From Dictyobacter aurantiacus (GTDB lineage Bacteria > Chloroflexota > Ktedonobacteria > Ktedonobacterales > Ktedonobacteraceae), in the NCBI RefSeq assembly GCF_003967515.1, contig NZ_BIFQ01000001.1:1798001-1862000 (forward strand): 64,000 nucleotides of DNA, given 5' to 3'. Under the pieces are notes generated by a model. The model was not told the origin of the DNA. It saw nothing but the letters and a program-made list of their open reading frames with translations, and did no database searches. The translations under genes and the position numbers were made by a program. The stretch's first letter is position 1; the number at the start of each line of letters is the position of its first letter. Of this stretch, positions 1-9,085 are shown in pieces.

Positions 1-261
1 GACGCAGACATACTTCTCCTGCCAATTGGCGGTGGTAACTCGATTGATGCGACACAGGCTGCGGAGATTATCAGTCAGGTAGAACCACGCGTAGTTATTC
101 CTATGCACTATCATCCCGAAGAAACTGAAGGTGTACCGGCACAACTCAATAAGTTTTGTCGTGAAATGGGTGTGGAGGCTATTGAGCCACAACCCAAATT
201 TACGGTCACCAAAAACTCTCTGCCAGCGGCCATGCAGGTTGTGTTACTTACACCACGTTAA
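1..261 (+). CDS. MBL-fold metallohydrolase, C-terminal part (partial)
   Basis: The reading frame is open from the first base to TAA at 259-261, so only the last 86 residues are present. It reads DADILLLPIGGGNSIDA, then a VIPMHYHP segment, which resembles the end of metallo-beta-lactamase-fold hydrolases of the UlaG/UPF0173 type. In that family the late Asp and His near 'PMHYHP' are metal ligands. The N-terminal HxHxDH motif lies outside the window, so the substrate cannot be judged. It is codirectional with pyrG, 70 bp downstream, and the two may share a transcript. The fold call is fairly secure; the function is open. Confidence 0.75.
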   Translation, partial: DADILLLPIGGGNSIDATQAAEIISQVEPRVVIPMHYHPEETEGVPAQLNKFCREMGVEAIEPQPKFTVTKNSLPAAMQVVLLTPR

Positions 262-331
262 AGCTGTGGCACTATTGTCAATGTTTCAATTACTCAAGGC
301 AAGGCTCCGGGTATAAGGAGGAAGCGAAGCT

Positions 332-2005
332 ATGTCAAAATTTATCTTTGTAACAGGCGGTGTGGCGTCTTCAGTAGGGAAGGGTATCAGTGTCGCCTCA
401 CTCGGGCGTCTCCTCAAAAATCGCGGAGTCTCCGTCTCCCTTATGAAATTAGACCCCTATATTAATGTTGATCCAGGCACGATGTCACCTTACCAGCATG
501 GTGAGGTCTTTGTAACCGATGATGGAGCCGAAACAGACCTGGACCTGGGCCACTATGAGCGCTTCACCGATGAGCCATCATACCAGGCCAACAACGTTAC
601 CACTGGCCAGGTCTATGCATCAGTTATTGGCAAAGAGCGCCGGGGTGAATACCTTGGCGGTACGATCCAGGTTATCCCCCACATTACTAACGAGATCAAG
701 GATCGCATCCATGCGGTCGCCCGTCGCTCGGATGCCGACGTGGTCATCGTTGAGGTTGGTGGTACGGTCGGTGACATTGAGGGCGAACCTTATTTAGAAG
801 CTATTCGCCAGATGCGTAAGGATGTTGGACGTAGGGATGTCCTTTATATTCATGTCACACTTCTCCCCTATCTTGGAGCCGCCAAGGAGCTCAAAACGAA
901 GCCAACACAGCACAGCGTGAAAGAACTGCTGCGCGTCGGCATTCAACCCGATGTGATCCTGTGTCGCTCCGACTATCCGGTTCCAGATGATCTGCGTGAG
1001 AAGATCGCGCTTTTCTGTAACATCGAGGAAAAGGCGGTTATCGGCATGACCAATGCCGAAACGATCTACGAGGTCCCCTTGAACCTGGAGGAGGCCGGCC
1101 TGGGCGAGTTTATTGTGCAGGAGCTGAACCTGCCCAAACATGAGCCTGAAATGGGCGAATGGGGAGAACTGGTGGCCCGCATCAAGCGTTCACGGCCCGA
1201 GCTCACGATCGGCCTGGTTGGTAAATATGTCGAACTACACGACGCGTATATGTCGGTCGCGGAGTCCTTACATCACGCCGGATGGTTCCATGACGTCGAT
1301 ATTCGCATCAAATGGATTAATTCGGAGGCGCTGGAGCAGATGGGTGAGAACTACGAGGAGGCGCTGGAAGACGTCGCCGGTATCGTGGTTCCCGGTGGCT
1401 TTGGCCATCGTGGTATTGAGGGGAAGATCAAGGCCGCCAGCTATGCGCGCCGCCACAACATCCCCTACCTGGGTCTCTGTCTGGGTATGCAGGTAGCCGT
1501 CATCGAGTTTGCCCGCAACGTGCTGGGTCTGACCGATGCCAATAGCTCCGAGTTCGATCCCCAGAATGCCAACCCGGTCATCGACCTTATGCATACGCAG
1601 CGCAACGTCTCCGATAAAGGTGGCACCATGCGCCTGGGCAACTGGGTCTGCTGCCTGATGCCCGACACAAAAGCATATAAAGCCTATGGAGAGGCGATTG
1701 TTTTTGAGCGCCATCGCCATCGCTATGAATTCAACAACGAGTATCGCAAGCGCATGGAGGCTCATGGACTGGTAGTCAGCGGTCGGTCCGCGGACAATAG
1801 CCTGGTAGAAGTTATCGAGCTCAAGGATCATCCCTGGTTTGTCGCCTCCCAGTTCCATCCCGAGTTCAAGAGTCGGCCCAATCGTCCTCATCCGCTCTTC
1901 CGCGATTTTATTGGTACCAGCGTTCAGCTCAGCAAACAGCAGGATAACTCTTTCGAGACGTTAGAACCCAGTAAAGTGTTGCCTGATTCACGGGTAGAGA
2001 TGTAA
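332..2005 (+). CDS. pyrG: CTP synthase (glutamine hydrolysing)
   Basis: Converts UTP to CTP with ATP and glutamine in the cytoplasm, the last step of de novo pyrimidine nucleotide synthesis. The 557-residue protein has the family's normal length. The N-terminal amidoligase domain opens with the P-loop-like [16 protein letters not shown]. The C-terminal class I glutaminase has its nucleophile Cys383 in GLCLGMQ, and the dyad His509 and Glu511 in FHPEF. The ATG follows AAGGAGG at about nine bases. The next gene starts five bases after the stop, so the two are probably cotranscribed. The C-terminal tail of about 30 residues is poorly conserved in the family. Confidence 0.98.
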   Translation: MSKFIFVTGGVASSVGKGISVASLGRLLKNRGVSVSLMKLDPYINVDPGTMSPYQHGEVFVTDDGAETDLDLGHYERFTDEPSYQANNVTTGQVYASVIGKERRGEYLGGTIQVIPHITNEIKDRIHAVARRSDADVVIVEVGGTVGDIEGEPYLEAIRQMRKDVGRRDVLYIHVTLLPYLGAAKELKTKPTQHSVKELLRVGIQPDVILCRSDYPVPDDLREKIALFCNIEEKAVIGMTNAETIYEVPLNLEEAGLGEFIVQELNLPKHEPEMGEWGELVARIKRSRPELTIGLVGKYVELHDAYMSVAESLHHAGWFHDVDIRIKWINSEALEQMGENYEEALEDVAGIVVPGGFGHRGIEGKIKAASYARRHNIPYLGLCLGMQVAVIEFARNVLGLTDANSSEFDPQNANPVIDLMHTQRNVSDKGGTMRLGNWVCCLMPDTKAYKAYGEAIVFERHRHRYEFNNEYRKRMEAHGLVVSGRSADNSLVEVIELKDHPWFVASQFHPEFKSRPNRPHPLFRDFIGTSVQLSKQQDNSFETLEPSKVLPDSRVEM

Positions 2006-2009
2006 TCAC

Positions 2010-3320
2010 ATGTTATACTTGAGCCAGCTGCTCGGCGCGCCATTGCTGGACCAGCACAATACGCGCGTTGGCAAGATCATTGATATACTCGCACGCGCAT
2101 CCCAGGTAGGACAGGATAATCCAGCCTATCCTACCGCCCTGCTCATAGAGGTCGAAGATGACCAGCAAAAGCGTGTGCCGATCACGGATATTATACACAG
2201 TGAGGGAGCATGGTACCTGCGCTATCCCGAGGAGCAACTTGCTCAATTACAGTCCAACCTCGTATCTGAGGATGAGTTCCGCCTGGCTCAAGAGGTACTT
2301 GATAAACAGATCATTGATCTGGAGCATAAAAAAATGGTGCGCGTCAATGATCTGTGCTTCAGCGATAGCTGGCAGATTCTGGGTGTCGACAAGAGCTCCC
2401 TCAGCCTGGTTCGTCGCCTGGCCCCCTCCTGGCTGGCCAACGCGATCAACCAACCCACCAGCGCCACACTGGTCCCCTGGTCAGAGGTTGAACTGGTACA
2501 GACGGGCTACTATGAAGAGGAGAGCGGGCAGAAGGTCCCTACCACCCTCCTGACTACTGCTCCTACTCACCGCACCCTCAGCGGTCATCTATCAGAACTG
2601 CATCCTGCGGATATCGCCAATATCGTTCACCAGGTCTCGGTTGAACAGGGAGCGCGCCTGCTAGAGCGGCTGGACGATGAACTGGCCGCCGATACCATGG
2701 AGGAGATCGCCACCGAACGCCAGGCGCAGATTCTGGAAAATCTGTCTGATGAGCGGGCTACCGCCATCCTGCGCGAAATGGGCCCCGATGAGGTGGCCGA
2801 CCTGCTGGGGCAGCTCCCTGAGGACCGGCAGCAGGAGCTCTTGCAGCAGCTAAATCCCGAAGACTCGGAAGAGGTACAGGATCTGCTGGAATATGAGGCC
2901 AATACGGCCGGCGGCTTGATGACGACCGACTACATCGTGCTCAATCAGACGCGCGCCGCGCAGGATGCGCTCACGGCGATCCGCACCGAGATCATTGAAA
3001 ATGATGTACGTATCGCCTATATCTACTGCGTGGAAGATGAGAATGCCGATGAATATCGCCCGCTGGGGGTCGTATCCATCTGGGATCTACTGGTCGCGCA
3101 GACCGGTCAGACATTGCAGGAAATTATGGAAACCGATCTGATCACCGTGCGCCCAGATGATGAGCCACGCACCGTGGCCGAGACACTGGCGAAGTATAAC
3201 CTGCTGGCCGTGCCCGTGGTCAACGAGAATGGCCTCCTCGAAGGTGTGATTACGGTCGACGATGCGCTGGACGTCTTGCTGCCCAATGGACGAAGACACA
3301 GACCCAATCGCATGTACTAA
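2010..3320 (+). CDS. PRC-barrel / MgtE_N / CBS-domain soluble protein
   Basis: The 436-residue protein lacks any membrane segment. Its N-terminal 170 residues look like two PRC-barrel-like repeats (LGAPLLDQHNTRVGKI; LCFSDSWQILGVD). About residues 195-300 match the MgtE N-terminal superhelical domain, with 'HPADIANIVHQ' and 'MGPDEVADLLGQLP'. About 300-430 are two CBS motifs, the second reading 'LLAVPVVNENGLLEGVITVDDALDVL'. In MgtE channels the N and CBS domains are a cytosolic Mg2+ sensor; here the channel is absent. Related stand-alone proteins are known beside NRAMP-type transporters in Gram-positives. It starts five bases after pyrG. A role in divalent-cation sensing is inference. Confidence 0.85.
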   Translation: MLYLSQLLGAPLLDQHNTRVGKIIDILARASQVGQDNPAYPTALLIEVEDDQQKRVPITDIIHSEGAWYLRYPEEQLAQLQSNLVSEDEFRLAQEVLDKQIIDLEHKKMVRVNDLCFSDSWQILGVDKSSLSLVRRLAPSWLANAINQPTSATLVPWSEVELVQTGYYEEESGQKVPTTLLTTAPTHRTLSGHLSELHPADIANIVHQVSVEQGARLLERLDDELAADTMEEIATERQAQILENLSDERATAILREMGPDEVADLLGQLPEDRQQELLQQLNPEDSEEVQDLLEYEANTAGGLMTTDYIVLNQTRAAQDALTAIRTEIIENDVRIAYIYCVEDENADEYRPLGVVSIWDLLVAQTGQTLQEIMETDLITVRPDDEPRTVAETLAKYNLLAVPVVNENGLLEGVITVDDALDVLLPNGRRHRPNRMY

Positions 3321-3334
3321 CATAGCCGGGGGAG

Positions 3335-3392
3335 ATTACCCTTATGGTGTGACGGAAAATGCTCGGCTTCTCCGTCACACCATAAGGGTAAT
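3335..3392. repeat. Long inverted repeat behind the PRC/MgtE_N gene
   Basis: Two perfect 22-bp arms (3335-3356 and 3371-3392, starting ATTACCCTTATGG) flank a 14-nt loop. It lies between convergent stop codons at 3320 and 3412. There is no T-run after the arm on either strand, so it is not a canonical intrinsic terminator, although it could still act in 3'-end formation or mRNA protection. Confidence 0.85.
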
Positions 3393-3393
3393 G

Positions 3394-3410
3394 GGATGCT
3401 TAAAGCATCC
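3394..3410. repeat. Short hairpin next to the long inverted repeat
   Basis: GGATGC (3394-3399) and GCATCC (3405-3410) form a small stem around TTAAA, directly after the long repeat and one base before the stop codon of the leftward gene. It may belong to the same termination region. Confidence 0.5.
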
Positions 3411-3411
3411 A

Positions 3412-4137
3412 TTATGGACGATCAGAGGTATTCGAGCATACGGCTGTTTCCAGGGCGGCCAGCACCTGCATAATATCCTGGCAGACTTCCACTAACACGC
3501 GAGGCAGCCACTCTTCGGGCTGTGGGTCATCTGGCAAAACGATCTGCTCCAATTCCCCATCATCTACCTGCAACAGAATACTTTCACCGGGCACAGGCTG
3601 CTCCTCATGCAGGCCACGCATACCCAGGGGATGCCAGATAGGGATCTCTACGCGTTGCTGCAGCGTCAAGACCTCAGGGTAGAGGCGATTATCGCGCAAG
3701 ATCATGCTCACACCTGGACGCGTCTCAATGGTTCTACGGCTCTGCTCGCTGGCCTGGAGCTTGAGCATCTGCGCCAGCGAGAGCAGAGTCTCTTCGGTGG
3801 GCGCAACCCCATGCAGTACCAGCGTGTAAGAGAGATCCAGTACCAGCGGTGGAATCGCGCTGGTATGCAGATGGGCGCAATCCTGCTCGACCTCATGGAA
3901 AAACTCGCATACGCCGGCCGGACCATCTGTTGAAAGGGCGGTATCCAGTACACCCCAGGAAAATGACACTACACACGAGCTCTGCTGCTCTACGTCATCA
4001 CAGGAACCCGTATGACAGGTACAGGTAAATTCACGTTCTAGCGAACGTGTATTCAACCAGGACTCGGGGTGTGCGACCAGACCAAGATCACATGCCGCCT
4101 TGATAAATAATCCGGTCAAGTCTTCAAATGTTAACAC
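3412..4137 (-). CDS. Conserved hypothetical protein with a Cys cluster
   Basis: I do not recognise a family. The 241-residue protein is soluble and acidic. It has one Cys-rich patch at about residues 38-47 (CTCHTGSC), followed by 'DDVEQQSSC', which could bind metal or form disulfides. The middle, 'IPPLVLDLSYTLVLHGVAPTEETLLSLAQML', looks like a globular alpha/beta domain. The GTG start at 4137 is chosen because AAGGAGC stands about seven bases upstream. It is convergent with the PRC/MgtE_N gene and codirectional with greA, which lies upstream behind its own terminator. Confidence 0.7.
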   Translation of the reverse strand: MLTFEDLTGLFIKAACDLGLVAHPESWLNTRSLEREFTCTCHTGSCDDVEQQSSCVVSFSWGVLDTALSTDGPAGVCEFFHEVEQDCAHLHTSAIPPLVLDLSYTLVLHGVAPTEETLLSLAQMLKLQASEQSRRTIETRPGVSMILRDNRLYPEVLTLQQRVEIPIWHPLGMRGLHEEQPVPGESILLQVDDGELEQIVLPDDPQPEEWLPRVLVEVCQDIMQVLAALETAVCSNTSDRP

Positions 4138-4259
4138 GAACTAGCTCCTTATCGCCCCTCACAGGCCATTTGCTGGCCCACGGTACTCCACCCTACAGCC
4201 CAGCAATAGAATTATCTCCTCTATATTACCGATGAGTATGACATGTGTCAAATGTTACC

Positions 4260-4295
4260 AAAAAAAAACAGGGCGCCCATGGTGTGGGCACCCTG
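4260..4295 (-). terminator. Intrinsic terminator of greA
   Basis: Read leftward, an 11-bp stem with one mismatch (arms 4285-4295 and 4269-4279, CAGGGCGCCCA on the plus strand) is followed by a run of nine T (plus-strand A at 4260-4268). It sits 22 bp past the greA stop codon and is a textbook Rho-independent terminator. Confidence 0.9.
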
Positions 4296-4316
4296 GAAAA
4301 GTCTTGCTAAGCCAGG

Positions 4317-4835
4317 CTATAGCATTGGACGAACAGAAATGATCGTATATGTCGTTACACCGCCAGGAGTTGAAACACTCACTTCATCACCCTCACGGTG
4401 ACCCATCAGAGCTTTACCCACAGGAGCCTGATCAGAGATCAATCCCTCTTTTGGATTCGCTTCGAACGTCTCCACAATCTTAAACGTACGCTTGGTGCCT
4501 CTATCCGTCTCTACTTCGACCTGCATACCAATATGGACGGTACCATCCGTGTCGGCGTGCATGTCTGGAGTCATTACTTCGGCATAGGCGATGCGATGTT
4601 CAAGTTCGAGAATCTCGCCTTCCAGCATTGCCTGGTCATTTTTTGCTTCTTCGTATGCGCTACTCTCACTGATATCGCCAGCTTCCTTGGCTTCGTGAAT
4701 GTAGTCAGCGACCTCACGGCGTTTTACGTTACGCAAATAGTCCAGCCGCTCTTTCATTTTCGCGTAGCCTTCAGGGGTGAAGCGATAGATTTTGCGATCC
4801 GATGCATCACTCTGTCCACCAATACTCATTGTCAA
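4317..4835 (-). CDS. greA: Transcription elongation factor GreA
   Basis: Stimulates transcript cleavage by backtracked RNA polymerase. The 172-residue protein has an N-terminal coiled coil with 'LDYLRNVKRREVADYIHEAKEAGDISESSAYEEAKN'-type features. The acidic tip residues of the GD-[IL]-SEN/SESSAYE motif are at about residues 52-61. The C-terminal FKBP-like domain contains 'LISDQAPVGKALMGHREGDEV'. The start follows CAGGAGGAGTT. About 14 extra N-terminal residues precede the usual start. It is monocistronic, bounded by its own terminator on the 3' side and a long spacer on the 5' side. Confidence 0.95.
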   Translation of the reverse strand: MTMSIGGQSDASDRKIYRFTPEGYAKMKERLDYLRNVKRREVADYIHEAKEAGDISESSAYEEAKNDQAMLEGEILELEHRIAYAEVMTPDMHADTDGTVHIGMQVEVETDRGTKRTFKIVETFEANPKEGLISDQAPVGKALMGHREGDEVSVSTPGGVTTYTIISVRPML

Positions 4836-5410
4836 ACTCCTCCTGGTAGTGAGGCTCTCGACCCCAACGGGTCCATTCCCGATATCCGCCTCTGATTACC
4901 TATCTAGCTAAAACTAAAAGCTTCATCCAGCTTTTATATCTGATCTGTGCTGCTTGCCCCTTGCTTTAGCACCATACCAACGGCGCGGATAGCAAAAACC
5001 ACACCCGACGTCGTTATCAATCCCTGCAAGCTTTCACAAAAAAAGAGGATGAAGTACCGACAGCAAATAAAACGCTTACACGCCTGCATATTAGTTGCTG
5101 TCTTTCTGATCATCGAGGCGACATAATTCCACGCCTCGTATCAATGCGAAACGTAGATGCTCAACACACATGAGGGAGATTATACGTTGAGAATGATAGA
5201 ACGTCAAGTGATTTGCTCCATTTTTTCCTTACTTTCATAGCAAATCTCTGTGTTCTATAGTAAAGTAATGCAGCATGCCTCACTCAGCACTGCAGGCTCC
5301 TCAACATACACATCATTAACCTCGATTACCTCAACATCTACTATCGATTCATACAGAAATTATTATTTCAGATTACAACAAGCTGTTTCAACGCTTTTCA
5401 TTGAAGGTTT
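4836..5410. other. 575-bp spacer upstream of greA
   Basis: No supported gene. A small AT-flanked hairpin (AAAAGCT / AGCTTTT, 4916-4935) is the only structure seen. The region must hold the greA promoter on the minus strand, but no clear -35/-10 pair could be picked by eye. Confidence 0.5.
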
Positions 5411-6058
5411 TTAGTTACTCGTTGATATAAAACGAAAAAGTCGTGTACCACAGACAGGGCATATCCCTTCCATGGCACTTCTGTTATTTTTTGTAACAAT
5501 CCGTCTGGCGTCTTTCATCCCACGCCTGGCACGACACTTCATACAATAGGCTTCGGTTTGCGCAACGGCAGCTTCCATAGGTTCTTTTTCTGTCATATCC
5601 GGCTCTACTGCGCTTTCCTGTTGTAGATCGGCCTCCTGGTTCTTGTCAGGTGAGGGCTCAACATCTGGCACTGACACCTGTTGGGCAGGCGGGAGATCAG
5701 TCGGCTCCACTACTTCTTCACTTACTGATGGATCAGCTATGACAGGTGATACTGTTTCATTTATCGGCTCTTCGCTGGCTGAAATACATTTCGCAGTCAC
5801 AGACTCATCCACTTCCAACGCGATTGGCTCGGTAGATGATGATAGAGCCTCAACTACCTCAGTCCTGTTTGCGTCATGCTTCAGAGGGATAGAAGACCCC
5901 TCTTCGGCCAGGGGCGATGCAATTCTACCAAGGCTGGACGTCTGCAGGCGACTTGAGAGCCGCTGTAACACATAGCGACCCAGCATAAAAAGGATGCCAA
6001 CAGTAACGACTATAAGTATTCTGACAACAATACGGCCATACCTTCCAACACGCCGCAT
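5411..6058 (-). CDS. Membrane-anchored protein with C-terminal DUF5679 zinc-ribbon-like domain
   Basis: The 215-residue protein has a basic N-terminus (MRRVGRYGR) and one hydrophobic segment at about residues 10-30 (IVVRILIVVTVGILFMLGRYVL). A disordered, Glu/Pro/Ser-rich linker of about 110 residues follows. The final 45 residues, 'YCMKCRARRGMKD...GICPVCGTRLFRF', carry two CxxC pairs and match DUF5679, a zinc-ribbon-like domain. The expected topology is an N-terminal anchor with the linker and zinc domain on one side; which side is not clear. The start follows AAGGAGGA. No functional partner is visible next to it. Confidence 0.8.
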   Translation of the reverse strand: MRRVGRYGRIVVRILIVVTVGILFMLGRYVLQRLSSRLQTSSLGRIASPLAEEGSSIPLKHDANRTEVVEALSSSTEPIALEVDESVTAKCISASEEPINETVSPVIADPSVSEEVVEPTDLPPAQQVSVPDVEPSPDKNQEADLQQESAVEPDMTEKEPMEAAVAQTEAYCMKCRARRGMKDARRIVTKNNRSAMEGICPVCGTRLFRFISTSN

Positions 6059-6354
6059 ATAATCCTCCTTACACGCTACAACATAACTCTATCGATAACA
6101 TAATAATGGTCGAACCCAATCAGCGCTGATCAGTAGTATAAAGATAGTATCCGCACTATAATAGAACCATTTCGTTAGCGGTTTTATGGCGCCCTGGTTG
6201 AGTATATCATTATCTGCCATGGCTGGCTGCGCCCCATGACCCATGGAGACGGTAGCGCCGTAGCAACGGCCCTTAACATATCCCCTAGTCAATTCATGAG
6301 ATGCGGTCTATAATGGGGCTGGCACTGGATGTACATCATACAAAGGAGCATTCG

Positions 6355-7038
6355 ATGTCTAACATCATCGTTTCACTTGTTCTGACAGCGATTGTCGCTT
6401 ATTTGTGGGGGTCGATCCCCGCCGGCTATTGGATGGGGAAGTTGCTCCGTGGTAGGGATTTTGATATTCGAGAGCATGGGAGTCGCAAAATTGGAGCAAC
6501 CAATGTACAGCGCACACTGGGAACCGGTCCCGCGCTGATTGTTCTGATTATCGACCTCTCAAAGGGCATCGGTCCGGCCCTGCTGGCAACACTGGTCCCA
6601 CTCTTTCATGCCGATGGCTGGGGCATTCTGGTAGCTGGCCTGGCAACTCTGCTGGGACACTGCTATCCCATCTTTATCGGCTTTAAGGGGGGGCGCGGCG
6701 TTCTGACAGGCGGGGGGGTGCTCCTGGTCTGTTCGCCGTTGACGTTTCTGATCTCAGCAGTCACCACCATCGGCACCATCAGTATCTGGAGATATGTCTC
6801 GCTGGGCTCCATCGTTGGTGGCCTGACCTCTATGATCTGCGGCATTGTATTTTACATCCTGGGCGTTACACATCCAGGCTTTTTTGCCGCCGTTAGCCTG
6901 CCTCAACTCCTCTATATGCTTATCGGGCCCGCACTGGTTATTATTTTTCACCGCGATAATATCGGTCGCCTGCTCTCAGGCACGGAACGCAAGCTGGGGC
7001 AAAAAGTGCCCGAGGCCGAAACGAAACCAACTGCATAG
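6355..7038 (+). CDS. plsY: Acyl-phosphate:glycerol-3-phosphate acyltransferase PlsY
   Basis: Integral membrane enzyme that moves an acyl group from acyl-phosphate to glycerol-3-phosphate, the first step of phospholipid synthesis. The 227-residue product has the usual length and about six to seven hydrophobic segments. Family motifs are visible: 'WGSIPAGYWMGKL', 'GSRKIGATNVQRTLG' and 'GHCYPIFIGFKGGRGVLTGGG', the last a variant of the GGKG loop. The ATG at 6355 is chosen over an upstream one at 6301 because AAGGAG stands seven bases before it and the family begins with this hydrophobic segment. It converges on pgsA, another phospholipid gene. Confidence 0.95.
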   Translation: MSNIIVSLVLTAIVAYLWGSIPAGYWMGKLLRGRDFDIREHGSRKIGATNVQRTLGTGPALIVLIIDLSKGIGPALLATLVPLFHADGWGILVAGLATLLGHCYPIFIGFKGGRGVLTGGGVLLVCSPLTFLISAVTTIGTISIWRYVSLGSIVGGLTSMICGIVFYILGVTHPGFFAAVSLPQLLYMLIGPALVIIFHRDNIGRLLSGTERKLGQKVPEAETKPTA

Positions 7039-7061
7039 CGAGAAGAGCATGCTCTTCTCGC
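7038..7061. terminator. Perfect 24-bp palindrome between plsY and pgsA
   Basis: A perfect palindrome (GCGAGAAGAGC, AT-centred) starts at the last base of the plsY stop codon and ends 12 bp before the pgsA stop. There is no T-run. It is probably a shared transcription-end element for the convergent pair. Confidence 0.7.
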
Positions 7062-7073
7062 CTCCTGGAGGAC

Positions 7074-7691
7074 CTATTTTTCGTCCGCATCGCTGCTGCG
7101 CAGCAGTGGCCAGCCTCCGATCAGGTATTCGACGCCCGACAGGATGGTCCAGATGGTGGCCACCACGATCAGGGCGTCAGCGATCAATAGCAGGATCTCT
7201 GCCGCGTTAACGGTCTGGCTATTGAAGGTAAGCATGATGGGGAAAAGCGAAAGCATGTGGGCGCCCAGACCTTTCGCTAGCAGTAATGCTCCCAGGGCGA
7301 CCAGCGTAATAAAGGTCTTTTGCTTTCCCCATACACCCGCCGGAATCACCTTGCCCTTGGCGGCCGCAACTGAACGTAAACCGGACACCATAAATTCACG
7401 AGTAATGATGATGAAAGTGACCCATGCCGGCACCAGGTTGAGCTGTACCAGCGCGATCAGTACCGCGGCCACAAATACCTTGTCAGCGGTCAGATCCAGA
7501 AAAACACCCAATGAGGAGACCACCTTAAAGCGACGGGCCAGGTAACCATCCAGGTAATCGGTTACAGAGGCCAGGAAAAAGAGGACGGTGGCGACCAGAA
7601 AGGCCCAGGGCTGATTCACCAGGATCAAAATAAAGACCGCTACGGTGGCAATTAAACGGCTGATACTCAATATATTTGGGAGATTACGCAT
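7074..7691 (-). CDS. pgsA: CDP-diacylglycerol--glycerol-3-phosphate 3-phosphatidyltransferase
   Basis: Makes phosphatidylglycerol phosphate, committing CDP-DAG to acidic phospholipids in the membrane. The 205-residue protein has several membrane segments and the full CDP-alcohol phosphotransferase signature D-G-x2-A-R-x8-G-x3-D-x3-D in 'DGYLARRF...GVFLDLTAD'. The start ATG follows AAGGGG at about seven bases. It converges with plsY. The PgsA call over other CDP-alcohol transferases rests on the opening 'MRNLPNILSISRL' and on the length. Confidence 0.93.
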   Translation of the reverse strand: MRNLPNILSISRLIATVAVFILILVNQPWAFLVATVLFFLASVTDYLDGYLARRFKVVSSLGVFLDLTADKVFVAAVLIALVQLNLVPAWVTFIIITREFMVSGLRSVAAAKGKVIPAGVWGKQKTFITLVALGALLLAKGLGAHMLSLFPIMLTFNSQTVNAAEILLLIADALIVVATIWTILSGVEYLIGGWPLLRSSDADEK

Positions 7692-7813
7692 ACATACCCC
7701 TTATGATGGAGCTATCCGTCTGCACAGACAGCTTCGGTGTCCCGATTGTTACAGCGATAATAAGTAACATTATATGCGAAGCCAGCTAACAATGTATAGC
7801 GACAAAGGAGCAG

Positions 7814-8830
7814 TTACGCTTTTACAGCAACGATCAGGTCACGCCGCTTGATGACGCGGTCTACAGGATGGGCAAACCGCGTATACACATCTTCATTCAA
7901 AACCTGGAGCTGCGTATGCTTTTGCAGGGCAGCCACCATATCTTCTCGCGTAATACGGGTGGCGTTCCAGGACAGGGCGATGCTGCCACCGGACACGAGC
8001 ATGCCTTCCCACACCGGTAGCGCTTTGTTCAAAAGGGGTGCGATCTCACCAAAATGCTGGATACCATAAGGCAGGTCACCAACGATCACGTGCATACGCG
8101 GTCCTCCCACGACCTCGCGCATGTGCAGGGTCGCGTCCGCCGCGTCCCCATTCGCCAGGACCAGATGTTGAGCATTGCCTTTGGCGCCAATCTCAAACTG
8201 ATAACGCCGACCACTACGCCGACCACGCTCATCGGTCTCTTTGACCCTGATATGCTCTCCCTGCAGGTACTGGCGCACGAATACCGCTGTCGTATCAACG
8301 TCCTGCCGGTTCAATTCGATGCCAAAGGCATCATAGCCAAAGGCAAGGGCCAGAAACAGGGTAGTTCCTCCACCACTCAGGGGATCCAGCACCCTGATGC
8401 GCTCACCTTCCGCGAGTTCAAAGCGGCCAGAAAAGACGGCCGCATTGAGCATGACACGTGTAAATGTCTCATTGGTTTTGCCGCGATAGCGACGCGCCTC
8501 GGCCATTTCAAGGGGTAGAAATGGCGTAAACTGAGGCTCGATGGGGCGTAGCAGGGGGCCCGGGATATCTCCCAGCTGTTCAAAGTATTCGTACCCTTCG
8601 CTTAAGGCCCCCAGTCTGGGCAATATCGTCGGAAGCAAGGCCAGGTAGCGGTCCCTTTTATCATCAGGGATCGTCACAAGCACATATTCCTGTCCGGCCA
8701 GTGTTATAGGCTGTATATCCTGGGCAAAAGAACCCAATGGACTGACGAGCAGTTCTGGCACCGCCAGCAAAGCGGTCATATGCGCGTACTGCGTGCTGCG
8801 TTGTGGCATAATTTTGAGCGCTATTTTCAT
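7814..8830 (-). CDS. SAM-dependent RNA/DNA methylase (UPF0020/Trm11-like)
   Basis: The 338-residue protein has a C-terminal Rossmann methyltransferase. The SAM-binding loop is 'VLDPLSGGGTTLFLALAFGYDAFGIELN' at about residues 147-174. The catalytic-type motif is 'DLPYG', a variant of the N/D-P-P-Y motif used for amino-group methylation. The first 130 residues are a separate domain with 'MAEARRYRGKTNETFTRVMLNAA', as in UPF0020/TRM11-like tRNA guanosine methylases that recruit RNA through an N-terminal domain. A tRNA guanine N2 target is family-based inference. The start is uncertain, since no good ribosome binding site precedes either of the first two ATGs. Confidence 0.75.
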   Translation of the reverse strand: MKIALKIMPQRSTQYAHMTALLAVPELLVSPLGSFAQDIQPITLAGQEYVLVTIPDDKRDRYLALLPTILPRLGALSEGYEYFEQLGDIPGPLLRPIEPQFTPFLPLEMAEARRYRGKTNETFTRVMLNAAVFSGRFELAEGERIRVLDPLSGGGTTLFLALAFGYDAFGIELNRQDVDTTAVFVRQYLQGEHIRVKETDERGRRSGRRYQFEIGAKGNAQHLVLANGDAADATLHMREVVGGPRMHVIVGDLPYGIQHFGEIAPLLNKALPVWEGMLVSGGSIALSWNATRITREDMVAALQKHTQLQVLNEDVYTRFAHPVDRVIKRRDLIVAVKA

Positions 8831-9085
8831 ATCTAGCAGTATAGCATAGCACTGAGCCAGTTCCTAGCATTCAAACGTACTCAGTAACAGGAGAGGCTCC
8901 ATACCGTCCCCAAATCATACTCATAATCGATGCCATTTATCTGGATGAGCGGAGCCGCATACTTTTTACAGTATCATGCGATTAGCAATCATGTATCAGT
9001 ATGCTCTCTCTTCCCTATTTATTGAGCAGTAAGTACAATACAAAAAGACAGAGATCATTCAAAAGAGCAGCATGGAGGATGTTGT

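Noticed and set aside
1268..1891. Antisense open frame of 207 codons within pyrG
   Set aside because: It is a shadow of the strongly coding opposite strand without its own start signals or recognisable domain.
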